From Deinococcus gobiensis I-0 (GTDB lineage: Bacteria; Deinococcota; Deinococci; Deinococcales; Deinococcaceae): a stretch of 64,000 nt of DNA. The translations under genes were made by a program, and so were the position numbers. The notes beneath the pieces were generated by a model. The model had not been told where the DNA came from. It made no database searches and worked only from the letters and a program-made list of their open reading frames with translations. The stretch covers positions 186,001 through 250,000 of the forward strand of contig NC_017791.1 in assembly GCF_000252445.1 (NCBI RefSeq), written 5' to 3'. This document shows, piece by piece, positions 8,453 through 18,473 of this stretch; within the stretch, counting starts at the first letter, position 1, and each line of letters starts with the position of its first letter.

Positions 8453-8772
8453 TGGAAACGCCTTTCCCCCAGTACAAGAAAGGCGTCCCCAAGATGGGCC
8501 TCGACGAGATCACCCATTTCCTCCTGGCGATCACCATCGCGGGCATCCCCTTCTTCCTCGCTCAACTGTTGCTGGGGGAGTGGCAACTCGCGCCCGTCGT
8601 GGCCGCCATCGTCGCCTACGGCACCTTCCGGTGGGTCGCGGTGCCCACCGTCCGCTACGTCTTCGGCCAGCTGCCCCCTGCTTACGTGGAGCACAGCATC
8701 CAGACCATCTTCTTCCGGGGGGGGCTGGCCGCCCGCCCCGACCCTGAGCCCATTCCCCTGGAGATCAAGTAA
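8452..8772 (+). CDS. VirB3-like inner-membrane protein
   Basis: The 106-residue protein has two membrane helices (about 22-40 and 44-66), a conserved-looking YVEHSIQTIFFRG and a charged tail. Its size, helix number and position between the pilin and the VirB4 ATPase fit VirB3, which anchors VirB4 at the inner membrane. It starts in a TGATG overlap with the pilin gene and ends in a TAATG overlap with the ATPase gene, so all three are tightly coupled. Confidence 0.65.
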   Translation: METPFPQYKKGVPKMGLDEITHFLLAITIAGIPFFLAQLLLGEWQLAPVVAAIVAYGTFRWVAVPTVRYVFGQLPPAYVEHSIQTIFFRGGLAARPDPEPIPLEIK

Positions 8773-11390
8773 TGCCGTACCACGATGTCGTCGCGGCCAC
8801 CCGGGTCGCGGACGCGATGGGCAACCTCACCGAGAAGCTCACCTACCAGGGGCTCAAGGATGGGGTGGCCTTTTCTTTGGACAACAAGCTCTCCTTCGGC
8901 CTGACCGTGCAGCTCGTCTCCGCGGCCAGCGCGACCCTGGACCGTCGGATCGGCACGCGCGACCGGCTGATGCGCGCTGTGCAGGGGTCCCTCCCCGTGG
9001 GGGCTGTCGTACGGTTTTACTTGGAGAACCGCCCTTCTACCCCCACAGATCTCGCTCAGCACGGGCCCGTCCGCAAGGATGGGTCCATTCTGGAGCAACT
9101 GCTCGTGGGCAATTTCAACGTGCTCGAGCGGATGCGGCAGAAGGGATACGTCAGTACGGCAGAGGCCTACTTGACGGTCACCCTGCCTGTCCCCGGCCGG
9201 CCGAAGAAGACCCCGTACCGGCCGGAGCAGATCGCGCCCCTGATCGAGAAGGCCCACATGATTCAGCAGCGTCTTGCCCGGCAGCTCAGTGTCAACGGCA
9301 TGACCGCCCAGGTCATGACGACGGAGCAGGTCTGGGGCCGCATCATGGACTACCACAACCCCAGCATGGCGAGTACGCCCAAACCCGTATACCAAGCCCA
9401 GTTCGATGCGGCAGACCTCGGGGGCGTCCGGGTCCTGCGCAAGTTCAAGAACAACCCGAAAGTCACCAAACCGTACGTCGCGAGTATGCGCGCGCAGGTG
9501 GCCTGTAGCGACGTGGACCTGGATTACGATTCCTGTTTCATGTTAGGCCTGAACCGGGTCGGTGTGGTCAGCTTCCTCAAGCCCACCCGGAATTCTGCCA
9601 TCGGCTGCACGGACCAGATCCTCCAGGCGCTGGGCGGGACGCACAGCACCCTCATGATCGAGTACCTCGTGGTCGACGTGCCTAAAGTCCGTGCGGAGAT
9701 CAACGAGTCGCTGGACAAGCAGACGACGGCCGCCGACGACCCGAGCATGAAGGCTGGACGGGAGGTCTACAGCCGGATCGCCACCGGCACGGCCCTGATG
9801 CAGGAACTCGAAAGCGGGCAGGTCCTGACCGAGATGAGCATGCACGCGATGATCTACGCGCGCACGCAAGACGAGCTCGACGAGCGCCGGGAGCGGACGC
9901 TGGCCGCGTTCAGTGCCGTGGGCGGCTGTATGCCCCGGGTCGCCAGTAGCGGGCAGGCCATCATCCTGTTCCTCCAGAACGCGCCCTTTTCTGGACAGCG
10001 CAGTAGCTACCAGACCGGTGCCTACTACCAGAACGCCGTGGACTGCATTCCCCAGGTCGGCCCCTGGTCGGGGAACGCGAAGGGGGTGCTCCCTTTCCGG
10101 ACGCGCTCCGGGAACGTCTTCAGCATCACGCCGCGCGCCCTCCGGAATGCAGGGGTCGTCGTCATGGCGAAGGCCGGGAGCGGGAAAAGCGTCCTGATCA
10201 ACATGCTGTCCTCTGGCCTGGTTCATAACCACGACGCGAGCTTGACGGTCGTTGATCCCAAGCGGGATTACCTGCCCCTGTTCATGGCCCTGGGCGCGCT
10301 GCACTCTGTCATTACCGTGGCTCCCAATGCCCGCTTGCCGAATGGCAAGCGCGTCTGCATCAATCCCTTCGATCTTCCCCTCGGGGAAACGACTGCCGGT
10401 GCGGAGAAAGTGGCGTATCTGCTGGAGCTGATGCGGGCGCTTCGGATCAATGACGGGTCTGGGCGCCGAATCAGCATCCTGATCGAAGCCATCACCGTCT
10501 TCTACCGGAAGTTCTCTGCCCCACAGATGGTCAACGGCGAAGAGGTCCTCGTGTATACCGGGGGCGGAACGCTCACCGGTTTCGTCGACGTCCTGCGCTT
10601 CCTGAATACCGTGGGGGACCAAAGTGTCCAGAGCCATCCGCTGCTCAAGCAGGAAGTCAGCAACATGGCGAACGATCTCCGGGCGTACACCGGCACGACC
10701 CCTCTGGGCACGATCCTCGACGGACTGACGACGGTGGATCTCGACTCACGGTACCTCTACCTCGATATCAGCGGCATGATGCAGTACGACGCGATGAAAG
10801 CCATCGGCGCGCTGCTGACGAACGAACTGGTGCTGCAGCGGGCCCTCCGACTGAAGGGCGTCAAGGTCGTGGTGCAGGAAGAAGGAGGCGTGGCCCGGGA
10901 ACTCCCCGAGCTGGTGAACATCACCAACCGTCTGTTCAAAACCGGCCGGAGCCTGGGCATCATCCCCATTCTCAGCGTCCAGAACATCGAAGACGCGCAG
11001 GCTTATGCCGGCGTCATCAACAACGCGGACACCCGCATCCTGCTGGAAAGCAATCCCAGCGAGCGCGCGGAAGTCGCCCGCATCTTCGAACTGAACGACG
11101 CCATGCGCGCGCTGCACGCCAGTCTCGGGGGTGAGCCAGGGCGCTTCCAGGAAGCCCTGATCCTCCAGAACACCAGCTCGGGCGGTGGGCTGAACGGGGA
11201 TGTCGGACAGCTCTGGCTCTCCCCTGAAGCGTATTGGATGACCACCAGCAAGAAGGAGGAGGCCGATCTGCGCGCGCAGGTGGCCGAGGCCTATTTCAGG
11301 GGCGACCAGGCGGCCGCCGCCCTGTATATCGCTCAAGGAGGCGACCTGAATGCCACGCCACAGCACCCGTCCTTCGCCCATTCGGCGTAA
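8772..11390 (+). CDS. VirB4-like conjugation ATPase
   Basis: This 872-residue protein powers pilus assembly and substrate transfer from the cytoplasmic side of the inner membrane in VirB4 systems. The N-terminal half (1-440) is the VirB4 N-domain. The ATPase domain starts near 455. Walker A is AKAGSGKS (466-473), followed by LTVVDPKRDY. A VVVQEEGG strand takes the Walker B place, and then comes the family's SLGIIPILSVQNIED block. The length is typical of VirB4 (about 800-880). The 3' end overlaps the next gene by 41 nt. Confidence 0.9.
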   Translation: MPYHDVVAATRVADAMGNLTEKLTYQGLKDGVAFSLDNKLSFGLTVQLVSAASATLDRRIGTRDRLMRAVQGSLPVGAVVRFYLENRPSTPTDLAQHGPVRKDGSILEQLLVGNFNVLERMRQKGYVSTAEAYLTVTLPVPGRPKKTPYRPEQIAPLIEKAHMIQQRLARQLSVNGMTAQVMTTEQVWGRIMDYHNPSMASTPKPVYQAQFDAADLGGVRVLRKFKNNPKVTKPYVASMRAQVACSDVDLDYDSCFMLGLNRVGVVSFLKPTRNSAIGCTDQILQALGGTHSTLMIEYLVVDVPKVRAEINESLDKQTTAADDPSMKAGREVYSRIATGTALMQELESGQVLTEMSMHAMIYARTQDELDERRERTLAAFSAVGGCMPRVASSGQAIILFLQNAPFSGQRSSYQTGAYYQNAVDCIPQVGPWSGNAKGVLPFRTRSGNVFSITPRALRNAGVVVMAKAGSGKSVLINMLSSGLVHNHDASLTVVDPKRDYLPLFMALGALHSVITVAPNARLPNGKRVCINPFDLPLGETTAGAEKVAYLLELMRALRINDGSGRRISILIEAITVFYRKFSAPQMVNGEEVLVYTGGGTLTGFVDVLRFLNTVGDQSVQSHPLLKQEVSNMANDLRAYTGTTPLGTILDGLTTVDLDSRYLYLDISGMMQYDAMKAIGALLTNELVLQRALRLKGVKVVVQEEGGVARELPELVNITNRLFKTGRSLGIIPILSVQNIEDAQAYAGVINNADTRILLESNPSERAEVARIFELNDAMRALHASLGGEPGRFQEALILQNTSSGGGLNGDVGQLWLSPEAYWMTTSKKEEADLRAQVAEAYFRGDQAAAALYIAQGGDLNATPQHPSFAHSA

Positions 11391-12567
11391 GACTCTCTCC
11401 CTCCTGGCGCTCCTGGCGTTGGGGGGCCTGGCCCCGGTCCCCCCGGGGCCCCTCGTCATCTCTCAGGCCTTCGCGGGTGCGCCGGCCCCGACCCCAGCCC
11501 CAGCCCCAGCCCCGACTGATCCGGGCACGGGGAACCTCTCGCCGGAGGATGTACTCTCGGCCTTCGCCAACGGACAGCCGATCCCGGGGTTCGAGGGGGC
11601 CAGCAATACCTTCCTGTCGGTCGACTCGACGATCGCCATGCTCGCGCGCGCCATCGACATCCTGTCGGCCGTGCCGGTCATCGGGCCGATTGCCATGATG
11701 CTCAAGCCCATCGTCAACACCTACATGGACATCAAAACGACCGTCCAGCCCATCCTGGACACGGTCAACCGGGGCCGCGAGTACGTGGGGCAGATGCTCC
11801 AGGCCAAGCAGACCATGACCCGGATGTTCCAGAGCGGCAGTTTCGGCGACGCCGTGAACAACGTCAACACCCTGGTCAACCAGTTCGGTGGCCTCGCCAA
11901 CCTGCCGGCCGGTTTGCGCAAGATCAGCGCGAACGATCCGCAGAAGGACGTCGCCAACATCCTCAAGGCAGCCGATCAGCAGATCAACCAACTCCGCCAG
12001 GACCAACAAACCGCCCGGCAGAATGGGGATGCAGCCGAGTACCGCAGTCTGCTCCAGCGGGAGGAGGAAGCCCGGCAGCTGCGCGCCCGCATCCGCCAGG
12101 CGGGGGAAATCGCGGCCGCGCAGAAGGACGCCCTGGACCTCGCCAACCGGTCCAGTCAGGTCGTGGGCTCGGTCGGGCAGAAGACCGCCGGGTACGCGAA
12201 CAACCTCATTACGGTGTCCAGCGCCGAGGGGGCGATGAAGGTGATGGGGAGCATCGCCCTCGATCAGCTCAACGCGAGCGCCGCGGGCTTCGACACCCTG
12301 AGCCAGCAATTGGCCCTGATCAGTAAGCAGCAGACCATCGGCAATGAGCAGGGGGACCAACTCCTCTCCTACTTCCAGGAGCAGCGGCGTAAGGATGTGA
12401 GTCAGGCGCGTCAGGCCATCGAAGCGGAGAACGAGCGGCAGGTGGAGGAATACAAGAGCATGGTCCGCCGGAGCGACACGCTGTCGGCGGGCATCGGGCA
12501 GACCCTCAAGCCGAGTTCGGAGCAGCGCAGCAGCATGGCGGACCTGATGCGGGGCGTGATCAAGTGA
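11350..12567 (+). CDS. VirB5/TrbJ-like secreted conjugation protein
   Basis: A 405-residue protein with a twin-Arg-containing signal peptide ending near SQAFA-G, followed by a Pro-Ala repeat spacer (APTPAPAPAPTDPG). The rest is almost all helix, rich in Gln, Asn and Ala, with long coiled-coil segments from about 195 to 380. VirB5/TrbJ proteins are periplasmic, helical, pilus-associated and follow VirB4, as here. The start lies 41 nt inside the VirB4 gene but has a strong AAGGAGG, which decides it. The GTG of the next gene overlaps its stop. Confidence 0.6.
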   Translation: MPRHSTRPSPIRRKTLSLLALLALGGLAPVPPGPLVISQAFAGAPAPTPAPAPAPTDPGTGNLSPEDVLSAFANGQPIPGFEGASNTFLSVDSTIAMLARAIDILSAVPVIGPIAMMLKPIVNTYMDIKTTVQPILDTVNRGREYVGQMLQAKQTMTRMFQSGSFGDAVNNVNTLVNQFGGLANLPAGLRKISANDPQKDVANILKAADQQINQLRQDQQTARQNGDAAEYRSLLQREEEARQLRARIRQAGEIAAAQKDALDLANRSSQVVGSVGQKTAGYANNLITVSSAEGAMKVMGSIALDQLNASAAGFDTLSQQLALISKQQTIGNEQGDQLLSYFQEQRRKDVSQARQAIEAENERQVEEYKSMVRRSDTLSAGIGQTLKPSSEQRSSMADLMRGVIK

Positions 12568-15026
12568 TCGTCCTTCTCCGGCGCCTCCTGCCCCTGCTCC
12601 TCTTGCTGGGGCTGGGCGTAGCTGCCGCCCAGGACGCCAGCAAGCTCCCGGAGTGCATCCTCACTCCGGGCACCACTGCGGCCACGCCGGACGGCAGCAA
12701 CCTCACGCTGACGGCCTTTCTTCCCAATGCACCATGCAACATGGCGCAGATCATGTACCTCTGGGGCTACTGGGGGCTGTGGAAAGGGATCGCCTTCGTG
12801 GGAATGGGATTGACGACCGCGTTCTTCTTCTGGTCGCTCTTCCGGGCAGTGCTGTCCAAGACGCCGGAGAAGGCGCTCATTCCTTTCCTGACGGCGCTCG
12901 TGCTTGTCGGGTTCATTTCCCCCGCGACGAAGGGGGAGGGCGTCATTCCCATGGTGCAGTCCACAGGGGTGGAGTGGTTCAATGCGCTCTACCGCACCTC
13001 AGCGGACGTGGGCTACGCCGCGATGTCCAGGGGTGAGAACAGTGTTCAGGCGCAGACGGCGGCGCTGGGCAGGAATCTGGCCCTGCTGGTGGCGCGCGCG
13101 CAGCATGCCTCGACCATCCGTGCGCAGATGGCCCAGATCAAGGCCGGGAAGATCACTGGCGACCTGGCCGATCCGAATCTGGCGAACACGCTGTATGCCG
13201 ACCAGATTCGGAATGAACAGGCCGGGGCCGACTCGCTGATCTCCAATCGTGGGTGGATTTTCAACGTGGGGTACTGGCTGCTGTTCGGCCTGTTCAGCAT
13301 TTTCGCGGGCATCATCGTCGTGGTCGGAGGCACGATGCAGCTGATGCTGCTCCTGTTGCCGGTGGCCCTGGCCTTCCTGGTCCTCGGGCAGTTCAAGCCC
13401 GTCACCGCGATTGGGGCGTCTTACCTGAGTGCCCTGCTGACGATCGGCGTGCTTCCGGTCATCGTGGCGACCATCGCGTCGATCACGCTGGGCATCCCGG
13501 CGGCCAAGATGCTGCCGGTGGTCACCCAGATGAACGGCGATCTGTCCGCCCAGCTCACGCGGTACCAGGAGCTGCTCCGTAATGGGTGCCAGTGGTACGA
13601 GGTGTCCTGTAACTTCGAGGCCCAGGTGTTCAACCCGATCCTCTCGGATCTGACGACGATCAAGGAACTGTTCATCACGTTGGTCGTCGTGGTGCTCTCG
13701 GGCATTGTGGGGCTGAGCATCGGCGCGACATTCATCCGCCGCGTGCCCGCGGCCATTGCTGGTGTCTTTGGCGCCAGCGGCGGCGGGGAGTCCAGTGGTG
13801 TGGAAACCGGTGGGATCGGCAAGCTGTTGGCGATGACAGGCGGCATGAAGATGCTGCAGCAGCTCACCCGGACCCCAGGAGCCAATGCGTCGAGCGCTGG
13901 CCCGAAGACGGATGGATCTCCAGCACCGTCACCAGGGCCGGCCCTCCCTCCAGGGGGTGGCGGCGGGCAGTACACGCCGCCGGAGTCGGTCACGGCAGGT
14001 AGCGGATCGAGCACGACATCGACAAGTGGCAACATTCCCCCCGAATCGGTGACGGCTGGCAATCCTCGAACGGTGGTTGGGGCTAGCTATGCCGCTTTCC
14101 AGGGGAGCCGGGGCGCTGGGATGCCGTTCGGCCAGGCGGTCCAGGCCGGGGTACAGCCGATGTTGGCCGGGGCTGCCGCTGGCGTGCGGGCACATGGCCA
14201 GACGATCCGCCAGGACTATGGGGCCGCCGCGCAGCGCGGGCGGGAGCACCTGACCCGGACGGCCTCGAACCTGGCCTTCGGCTCGGCGAATGCGGAGCGT
14301 GGGCGTGCAGCCGTGAGCGCGGCCGTGCAGGACTTCCGGGACACCAACGCCCAGGTGCGCGCGCAGGACACCACCCAGAACCGCTCGGTCAACCCGGATG
14401 AGTTCGAGACGCGTAGCCGCCGTGATCCTGTGGCTGCTGCGCAGAACGCCGCCCAGGCCCAATCCCACTTCACGGTCACGCCGGAGCAGCGTGCCGGTGA
14501 GCAAGGCGCGCGGCCGGCGTCTCGTACGGAGCTCTCCGCCCGGAACCAGGGCGGCAGCCTGCAGGACTGGACGGCGGCCCCTGCGCCCGTTCGCCCGCCG
14601 AAGCTGGGTCCCCCACCGCCCCGCCCGGTCAGTCCGACCGAGCAGGAAGCCCAGAGTCACAAGACCCGGATGGCGCAGGGCACGGGACCGACCCTCGCGG
14701 ACATGGATGCGACCCGGCGCAACACGTTGGCCCTCGGTGGGCCGCAGGGGAAGGCGATCCCCGGTGTCTTCCCTGGACCGCTCGAGCCCCGGCCGGCAGC
14801 CCCGGCACCGACGCCCCCTCTTCCGCCACCACCCGCGCGCCGGACGGAACGGGCTCCGGATGAGCAGTGGCAGGCCAGCCATCGTCCAGTTGCGGACTGG
14901 CAGCCGCCCCAGAAGCCACTGCCCCCACCACCTCCTCGGGTGACACCGCCGCCCCTGGATATCCCGCTGTCCCACCTGATGAAGCCGGCACCGACCCCGC
15001 CGGACGAGGAGAACCCGAAGCCATGA
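12564..15026 (+). CDS. VirB6/TrbL-like polytopic membrane protein
   Basis: The 820-residue protein starts at GTG 12564 in a GTGA overlap. It has a signal peptide (ending VAAA-Q), a Cys-containing periplasmic part, then about six membrane helices between 65 and 390, including FNVGYWLLFGLFSIFAGIIVV and LMLLLLPVALAFLVLG. From about 430 to the end it is a cytoplasmic Gly/Ser then Pro-rich, Arg-rich disordered tail with many PPPP runs. VirB6/TrbL proteins form the inner-membrane channel and often carry such tails. The tail of nearly 400 residues is unusually long and could bind the coupling protein encoded next. Confidence 0.7.
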   Translation: MIVLLRRLLPLLLLLGLGVAAAQDASKLPECILTPGTTAATPDGSNLTLTAFLPNAPCNMAQIMYLWGYWGLWKGIAFVGMGLTTAFFFWSLFRAVLSKTPEKALIPFLTALVLVGFISPATKGEGVIPMVQSTGVEWFNALYRTSADVGYAAMSRGENSVQAQTAALGRNLALLVARAQHASTIRAQMAQIKAGKITGDLADPNLANTLYADQIRNEQAGADSLISNRGWIFNVGYWLLFGLFSIFAGIIVVVGGTMQLMLLLLPVALAFLVLGQFKPVTAIGASYLSALLTIGVLPVIVATIASITLGIPAAKMLPVVTQMNGDLSAQLTRYQELLRNGCQWYEVSCNFEAQVFNPILSDLTTIKELFITLVVVVLSGIVGLSIGATFIRRVPAAIAGVFGASGGGESSGVETGGIGKLLAMTGGMKMLQQLTRTPGANASSAGPKTDGSPAPSPGPALPPGGGGGQYTPPESVTAGSGSSTTSTSGNIPPESVTAGNPRTVVGASYAAFQGSRGAGMPFGQAVQAGVQPMLAGAAAGVRAHGQTIRQDYGAAAQRGREHLTRTASNLAFGSANAERGRAAVSAAVQDFRDTNAQVRAQDTTQNRSVNPDEFETRSRRDPVAAAQNAAQAQSHFTVTPEQRAGEQGARPASRTELSARNQGGSLQDWTAAPAPVRPPKLGPPPPRPVSPTEQEAQSHKTRMAQGTGPTLADMDATRRNTLALGGPQGKAIPGVFPGPLEPRPAAPAPTPPLPPPPARRTERAPDEQWQASHRPVADWQPPQKPLPPPPPRVTPPPLDIPLSHLMKPAPTPPDEENPKP

Positions 15027-15061
15027 TGCCCTCCCATCACACCTGCGCCTGGGTGTGGTGG

Positions 15062-15109
15062 CAGGAGCGAGCGGGCCTGCCCATCCCTGGGTGTGCCCGC
15101 TCTGTCCTG
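15062..15109 (+). promoter_or_regulatory. Intercistronic hairpin between virB6- and virD4-like genes
   Basis: Arms CAGGA-gc-GAGCGGGC and GCCCGCTC-tg-TCCTG form a 13-bp interrupted stem with an 18-nt loop in the 157-nt gap. There is no T-run, so an mRNA processing or stability element is more likely than a terminator. Confidence 0.5.
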
Positions 15110-15183
15110 CCCCTCCCGGCACGCTCGGTCTCGACCATCCCGAATGACGCGCCCCTCCCCTGGCGCACCCTGAGAGGCTCCCG

Positions 15184-17943
15184 ATGACGCAAAGCAAAGC
15201 CAGCATGCCCACCCGGCCCCAGGCGGCTCCCCTCAACCCGGTGACGATCACCTTCCTCTTGGCCCTGATCATTGCCCTGTCCGTCCTCCTGGTGCAGTTC
15301 ATGGACGTGGGCGAGCAACTCTCCAGGCTGATCCTGAAGTACACGGGGCTGGGCCGGGCGAACAGCCTGACGGCCGACGAGTGGGCCGCTGTACTCATGG
15401 CCTGTGGGAATGACGTGAAGTGCTCACCCTGGCTGACGGCCCGCCTGAGTGCGGGCATGGCCGGGTACTGGTGGATTCTGGTGCTGCCGGTGATCGCCCC
15501 CATCATCGCGGCGAAGGTGTTTCCCAAGCCGAAGGTCGTCGAGGCCAAGGACCCTGGCCTGGCAAGCTGGGAGCGCAAGGAAAAGATGACGCGCTTCCTG
15601 CGAGGGAACGACACGCCCGATGACCGCTTCACGGGGTTCATGGGGTACCTGAAGGAGGGCACTGCGGGCAACGGCTTCGATACGAAAGACCTCCCACCGC
15701 TCTTCATTCCCCGGGAGGACTGGTGCCAGAACACCCTGGTCTGGGGCGGCATCCGCAGTGGCAAGACGACGTCCTTCTTTCAGCCCAACATCTTCCTCGC
15801 GGCTCACCTGAACATGACGTGCATCGTGTTCGACATCAAATGGCCGCAGAAGGATTCGGGCTTCTTCGAGACCATCGGGTACTGGCACGCGCGTAAGCGG
15901 CGGGTCGTACTCCTCAGTCCATTTGAAGAGTACGGCGCACGGGTGAACTTCCTGGCCGGCGTGAACAGTTTCAGTGATGCCCTGGAAGCCGCCGACGCCG
16001 TGTTCCCTCCCCCCGAATTTATGGAGGAGCGAGGGAAGCACTACAACGACAAGAAGCGGTTCATGATCGCGGCCCTGATCTGGATGCTCCGCACACTGGA
16101 GGGCGACAAGGCCACCATGCGCGATGTCCTGAGGCTGGCGCTGATGGATGATGATCGGCTGATGGAGTGGGTGGAGCAGGCCACTGACCTGGAGGCAAAA
16201 GCCATTCTCCTGAACTACAAGGCGGCTGGCGACGGCAACTTTGCGGAGACGAAGAACGGCATCGTCAGTGCCCTGAAAGTCTTCTTCAACGAGAACGTCG
16301 TTCGGGCGACGAGTGGGATGCCGGGCGAGACGACTGACCTCGACGAGTGCTACCGCACGAGCACCCTCGTCGTTGTGGGGATCAACCAGAAGAACCAGAT
16401 GGACGGCTCCGGAGAGGTCCTCTTCCGGTTGTACAAGCGGATGCTCGACGCCGCCTCCATGCGGGTCGTAGTCGAGCAGGGCGGCAAGCTCCGGATGCAC
16501 GCGGCCTACTGGCTCGACGAGCTGCCGTCTATCGGTCGGATCAACTACCTGATGCGGTCACTGGGCACCCTGCGGTCGTACAACATCAGCCACCACCTGG
16601 GCATCCAGAACGATGCGCAGGGCCAACTGGTCTACGGGGATACATACTGGAAGGCCATCAGTACGAACGTCGTGGCGAGAGTCGTCATGTTCCCCCGCGG
16701 GATCAACGGTGACGATGCCCGGAAGGTGTCCGAGACCATCGGCATGACCACGGCCGTCGAGACGACCATCGGGGGCAGCCGGACCATCAACCCGTTCGAG
16801 CACGAGGGCAGCCACTCCGCGAGTAGCAAGCTGGTGGAGCGCTACCTGCTGTCGTTCGAGGAGTTCAGTGACTTCAGTCTGGGCGAGGCCGTCGTGCGCA
16901 TGAACGGACAGCAGCCCATCCGGACGCAGCTGGTCCCGATGGGTATGAAGACTGTCAGGGGCACCGGGATCAAGAAGGAGCCCGCCAACATGTTGTACGA
17001 GCTCTACGCGGATACGGTGTCGCGTTGTCCCGGGGGTCTCATCGCGTATACGAACAGGATTATTGAGGAAGGCCTCCTGGTGGGGAGCAGTCCCGTACGG
17101 ACGCTGCAGCCGCGCCGTCAGATCGCACCTCAAGGTGCTGGTGTCCCACAGGGGCAAAAGCTACCGCAGCCTGCCCCACTGAGCGTCAAGAGCAATGCGG
17201 CCGCACCGAGTGAGGCGTCCACCCCCATCGTCGTGATGGACCGCAGTTCGGAGATCAATCTTCCCGTGTCCGAAGTGGTGACGTGGTTACACGCCTGCAT
17301 GGCGGAGCTTCTCGAAATTTACGTGCTGGATTTTGAGGAGGGCGTCGTACAGGTCAGCGTCCGGGTGAACAAGCAGGAGGCCACCGCCCTCAATGGGGAG
17401 CAGACGCTGCGCCGACTGTTCATCGGGAACCTGATCGAGTGGAGCCGGACCCATCAGGATGCCAAACTGCTCACCTCTGTTCTTGAGGCCCTGGACCCAG
17501 CAATGTTGCAGACGTTGAGGGACTACTACGAGGCGCGGAAGGTCTACTACTGGTTCCGGGAGAACGCAGCCTTCATCGAGGGGACGGAAGCGCGCCTCAC
17601 CTATCTGGCTGCCTGCCAGGCCAAGGGGGAAGAACCTCGGGAGGCCTGCGCGATTCTGGAGGCGGATCAGACCTTGCTGTCCCCCAAGTTGACCACTCGG
17701 GAAATCTTCAGGTCAGGCGGTGCGGTGGACTTCCCGACTCGCCGGATCGAGTCCAGAAACTACGACCTGATTCCGATGATGTCCTGGGCGGCCACCGCGG
17801 AAGCCATTCGGCAGGGGAAGATCAAAGAGGACAAGGAGAAAGCGCCGACTGGCCTCAGCCGCCGGGAGCGCACACGGCAGAGCGGGGACCAGGTCAGTCA
17901 TATCGTGAGACAGGCAAGTGATGCCGAGGGGGCCACCGGGTAA
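15184..17943 (+). CDS. VirD4/TraG-type coupling protein
   Basis: This 919-residue ATPase would bring the DNA-relaxase complex to the channel. There are two membrane helices at the N-terminus (about 19-42 and 90-112) around a short periplasmic loop. Walker A is GGIRSGKT (188-195), followed by CIVFDIKWPQ. Walker B is YWLDELPSIGRI, with the family's following SLGTLRSYNISHHLGIQN. The C-terminal 230 residues, after a Pro/Gln linker, are an extra soluble domain I do not recognise, which may bind substrates. A GAGG precedes the ATG. It ends 4 nt before a copy of the shared upstream motif. Confidence 0.9.
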   Translation: MTQSKASMPTRPQAAPLNPVTITFLLALIIALSVLLVQFMDVGEQLSRLILKYTGLGRANSLTADEWAAVLMACGNDVKCSPWLTARLSAGMAGYWWILVLPVIAPIIAAKVFPKPKVVEAKDPGLASWERKEKMTRFLRGNDTPDDRFTGFMGYLKEGTAGNGFDTKDLPPLFIPREDWCQNTLVWGGIRSGKTTSFFQPNIFLAAHLNMTCIVFDIKWPQKDSGFFETIGYWHARKRRVVLLSPFEEYGARVNFLAGVNSFSDALEAADAVFPPPEFMEERGKHYNDKKRFMIAALIWMLRTLEGDKATMRDVLRLALMDDDRLMEWVEQATDLEAKAILLNYKAAGDGNFAETKNGIVSALKVFFNENVVRATSGMPGETTDLDECYRTSTLVVVGINQKNQMDGSGEVLFRLYKRMLDAASMRVVVEQGGKLRMHAAYWLDELPSIGRINYLMRSLGTLRSYNISHHLGIQNDAQGQLVYGDTYWKAISTNVVARVVMFPRGINGDDARKVSETIGMTTAVETTIGGSRTINPFEHEGSHSASSKLVERYLLSFEEFSDFSLGEAVVRMNGQQPIRTQLVPMGMKTVRGTGIKKEPANMLYELYADTVSRCPGGLIAYTNRIIEEGLLVGSSPVRTLQPRRQIAPQGAGVPQGQKLPQPAPLSVKSNAAAPSEASTPIVVMDRSSEINLPVSEVVTWLHACMAELLEIYVLDFEEGVVQVSVRVNKQEATALNGEQTLRRLFIGNLIEWSRTHQDAKLLTSVLEALDPAMLQTLRDYYEARKVYYWFRENAAFIEGTEARLTYLAACQAKGEEPREACAILEADQTLLSPKLTTREIFRSGGAVDFPTRRIESRNYDLIPMMSWAATAEAIRQGKIKEDKEKAPTGLSRRERTRQSGDQVSHIVRQASDAEGATG

Positions 17944-17947
17944 CGAG

Positions 17948-17963
17948 GTCACCCCAAGTACAC
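17948..17963 (+). promoter_or_regulatory. Shared motif GTCACCCCAAGTACAC, copy 4
   Basis: Exact copy in the 33-nt gap after the coupling-protein gene. It ends 13 nt before the GTG of the PLD-like gene, which has no clear ribosome binding site. Confidence 0.7.
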
Positions 17964-17976
17964 GCACACTTCTGGC

Positions 17977-18465
17977 GTGACTTTCCTCAGACGATACGCG
18001 GCGGTCCTCGCCCTCTCCCTTCTCGGGAGTGCGGGGGCCGCCGACACCTTGCCGCCCTCCATCCAGGCCATCACCCAGGCCCGCCGCGAGATCATCGCCG
18101 TGCTCCCACAGGTCGGGAGCGAGGCGATGGCCCAAGCCCTCAAGACCGCCGCTGGGAAAGGCACCCGCGTCTTCCTGATCACCGAGCGCCGCACGGTCAA
18201 GGGTGGGGGGTACCTCCTCACGGTCAGCCACGGGCCGTCCAGCATCCGCACCTATCTCTACGCCGGCCAGATCTCTCAACCCTGGGTGATCGTCGACGGC
18301 GCCTGGGGCCTGGCCGGGCCGGGCCTAGACCGGAGTGCAGGTGGCGACCTCCAGATCTTTCGAGACGGCGCGACCCTCCAGCGGTTGAATACCTGGGCAA
18401 GACAGGTCACGAAGGCTGGCCCCATCGCGCGGCCGGACCTGCTCAAGTTGCGGTACAGCAAGTGA
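17977..18465 (+). CDS. Secreted PLD-like protein lacking the HKD motif
   Basis: A 162-residue protein starting at GTG, with a signal peptide ending near GSAGA-A. The mature part follows one phospholipase-D half-domain. A helix-strand ITQARREIIAVLPQ is followed by AQALKTAAGKGTRVFLITE. After a spacer comes WVIVDGAWGLAGPGLD, where active enzymes have H-x-K followed by x4-D and G-S. The His and Lys are missing here (QPWVIVDG), so it is probably not a hydrolase. Some conjugative plasmids encode a secreted PLD-type nuclease (Nuc); this may be an inactive relative used for binding. Its own motif copy suggests separate control. Confidence 0.55.
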   Translation: MTFLRRYAAVLALSLLGSAGAADTLPPSIQAITQARREIIAVLPQVGSEAMAQALKTAAGKGTRVFLITERRTVKGGGYLLTVSHGPSSIRTYLYAGQISQPWVIVDGAWGLAGPGLDRSAGGDLQIFRDGATLQRLNTWARQVTKAGPIARPDLLKLRYSK

Positions 18466-18473
18466 ACGCACAG

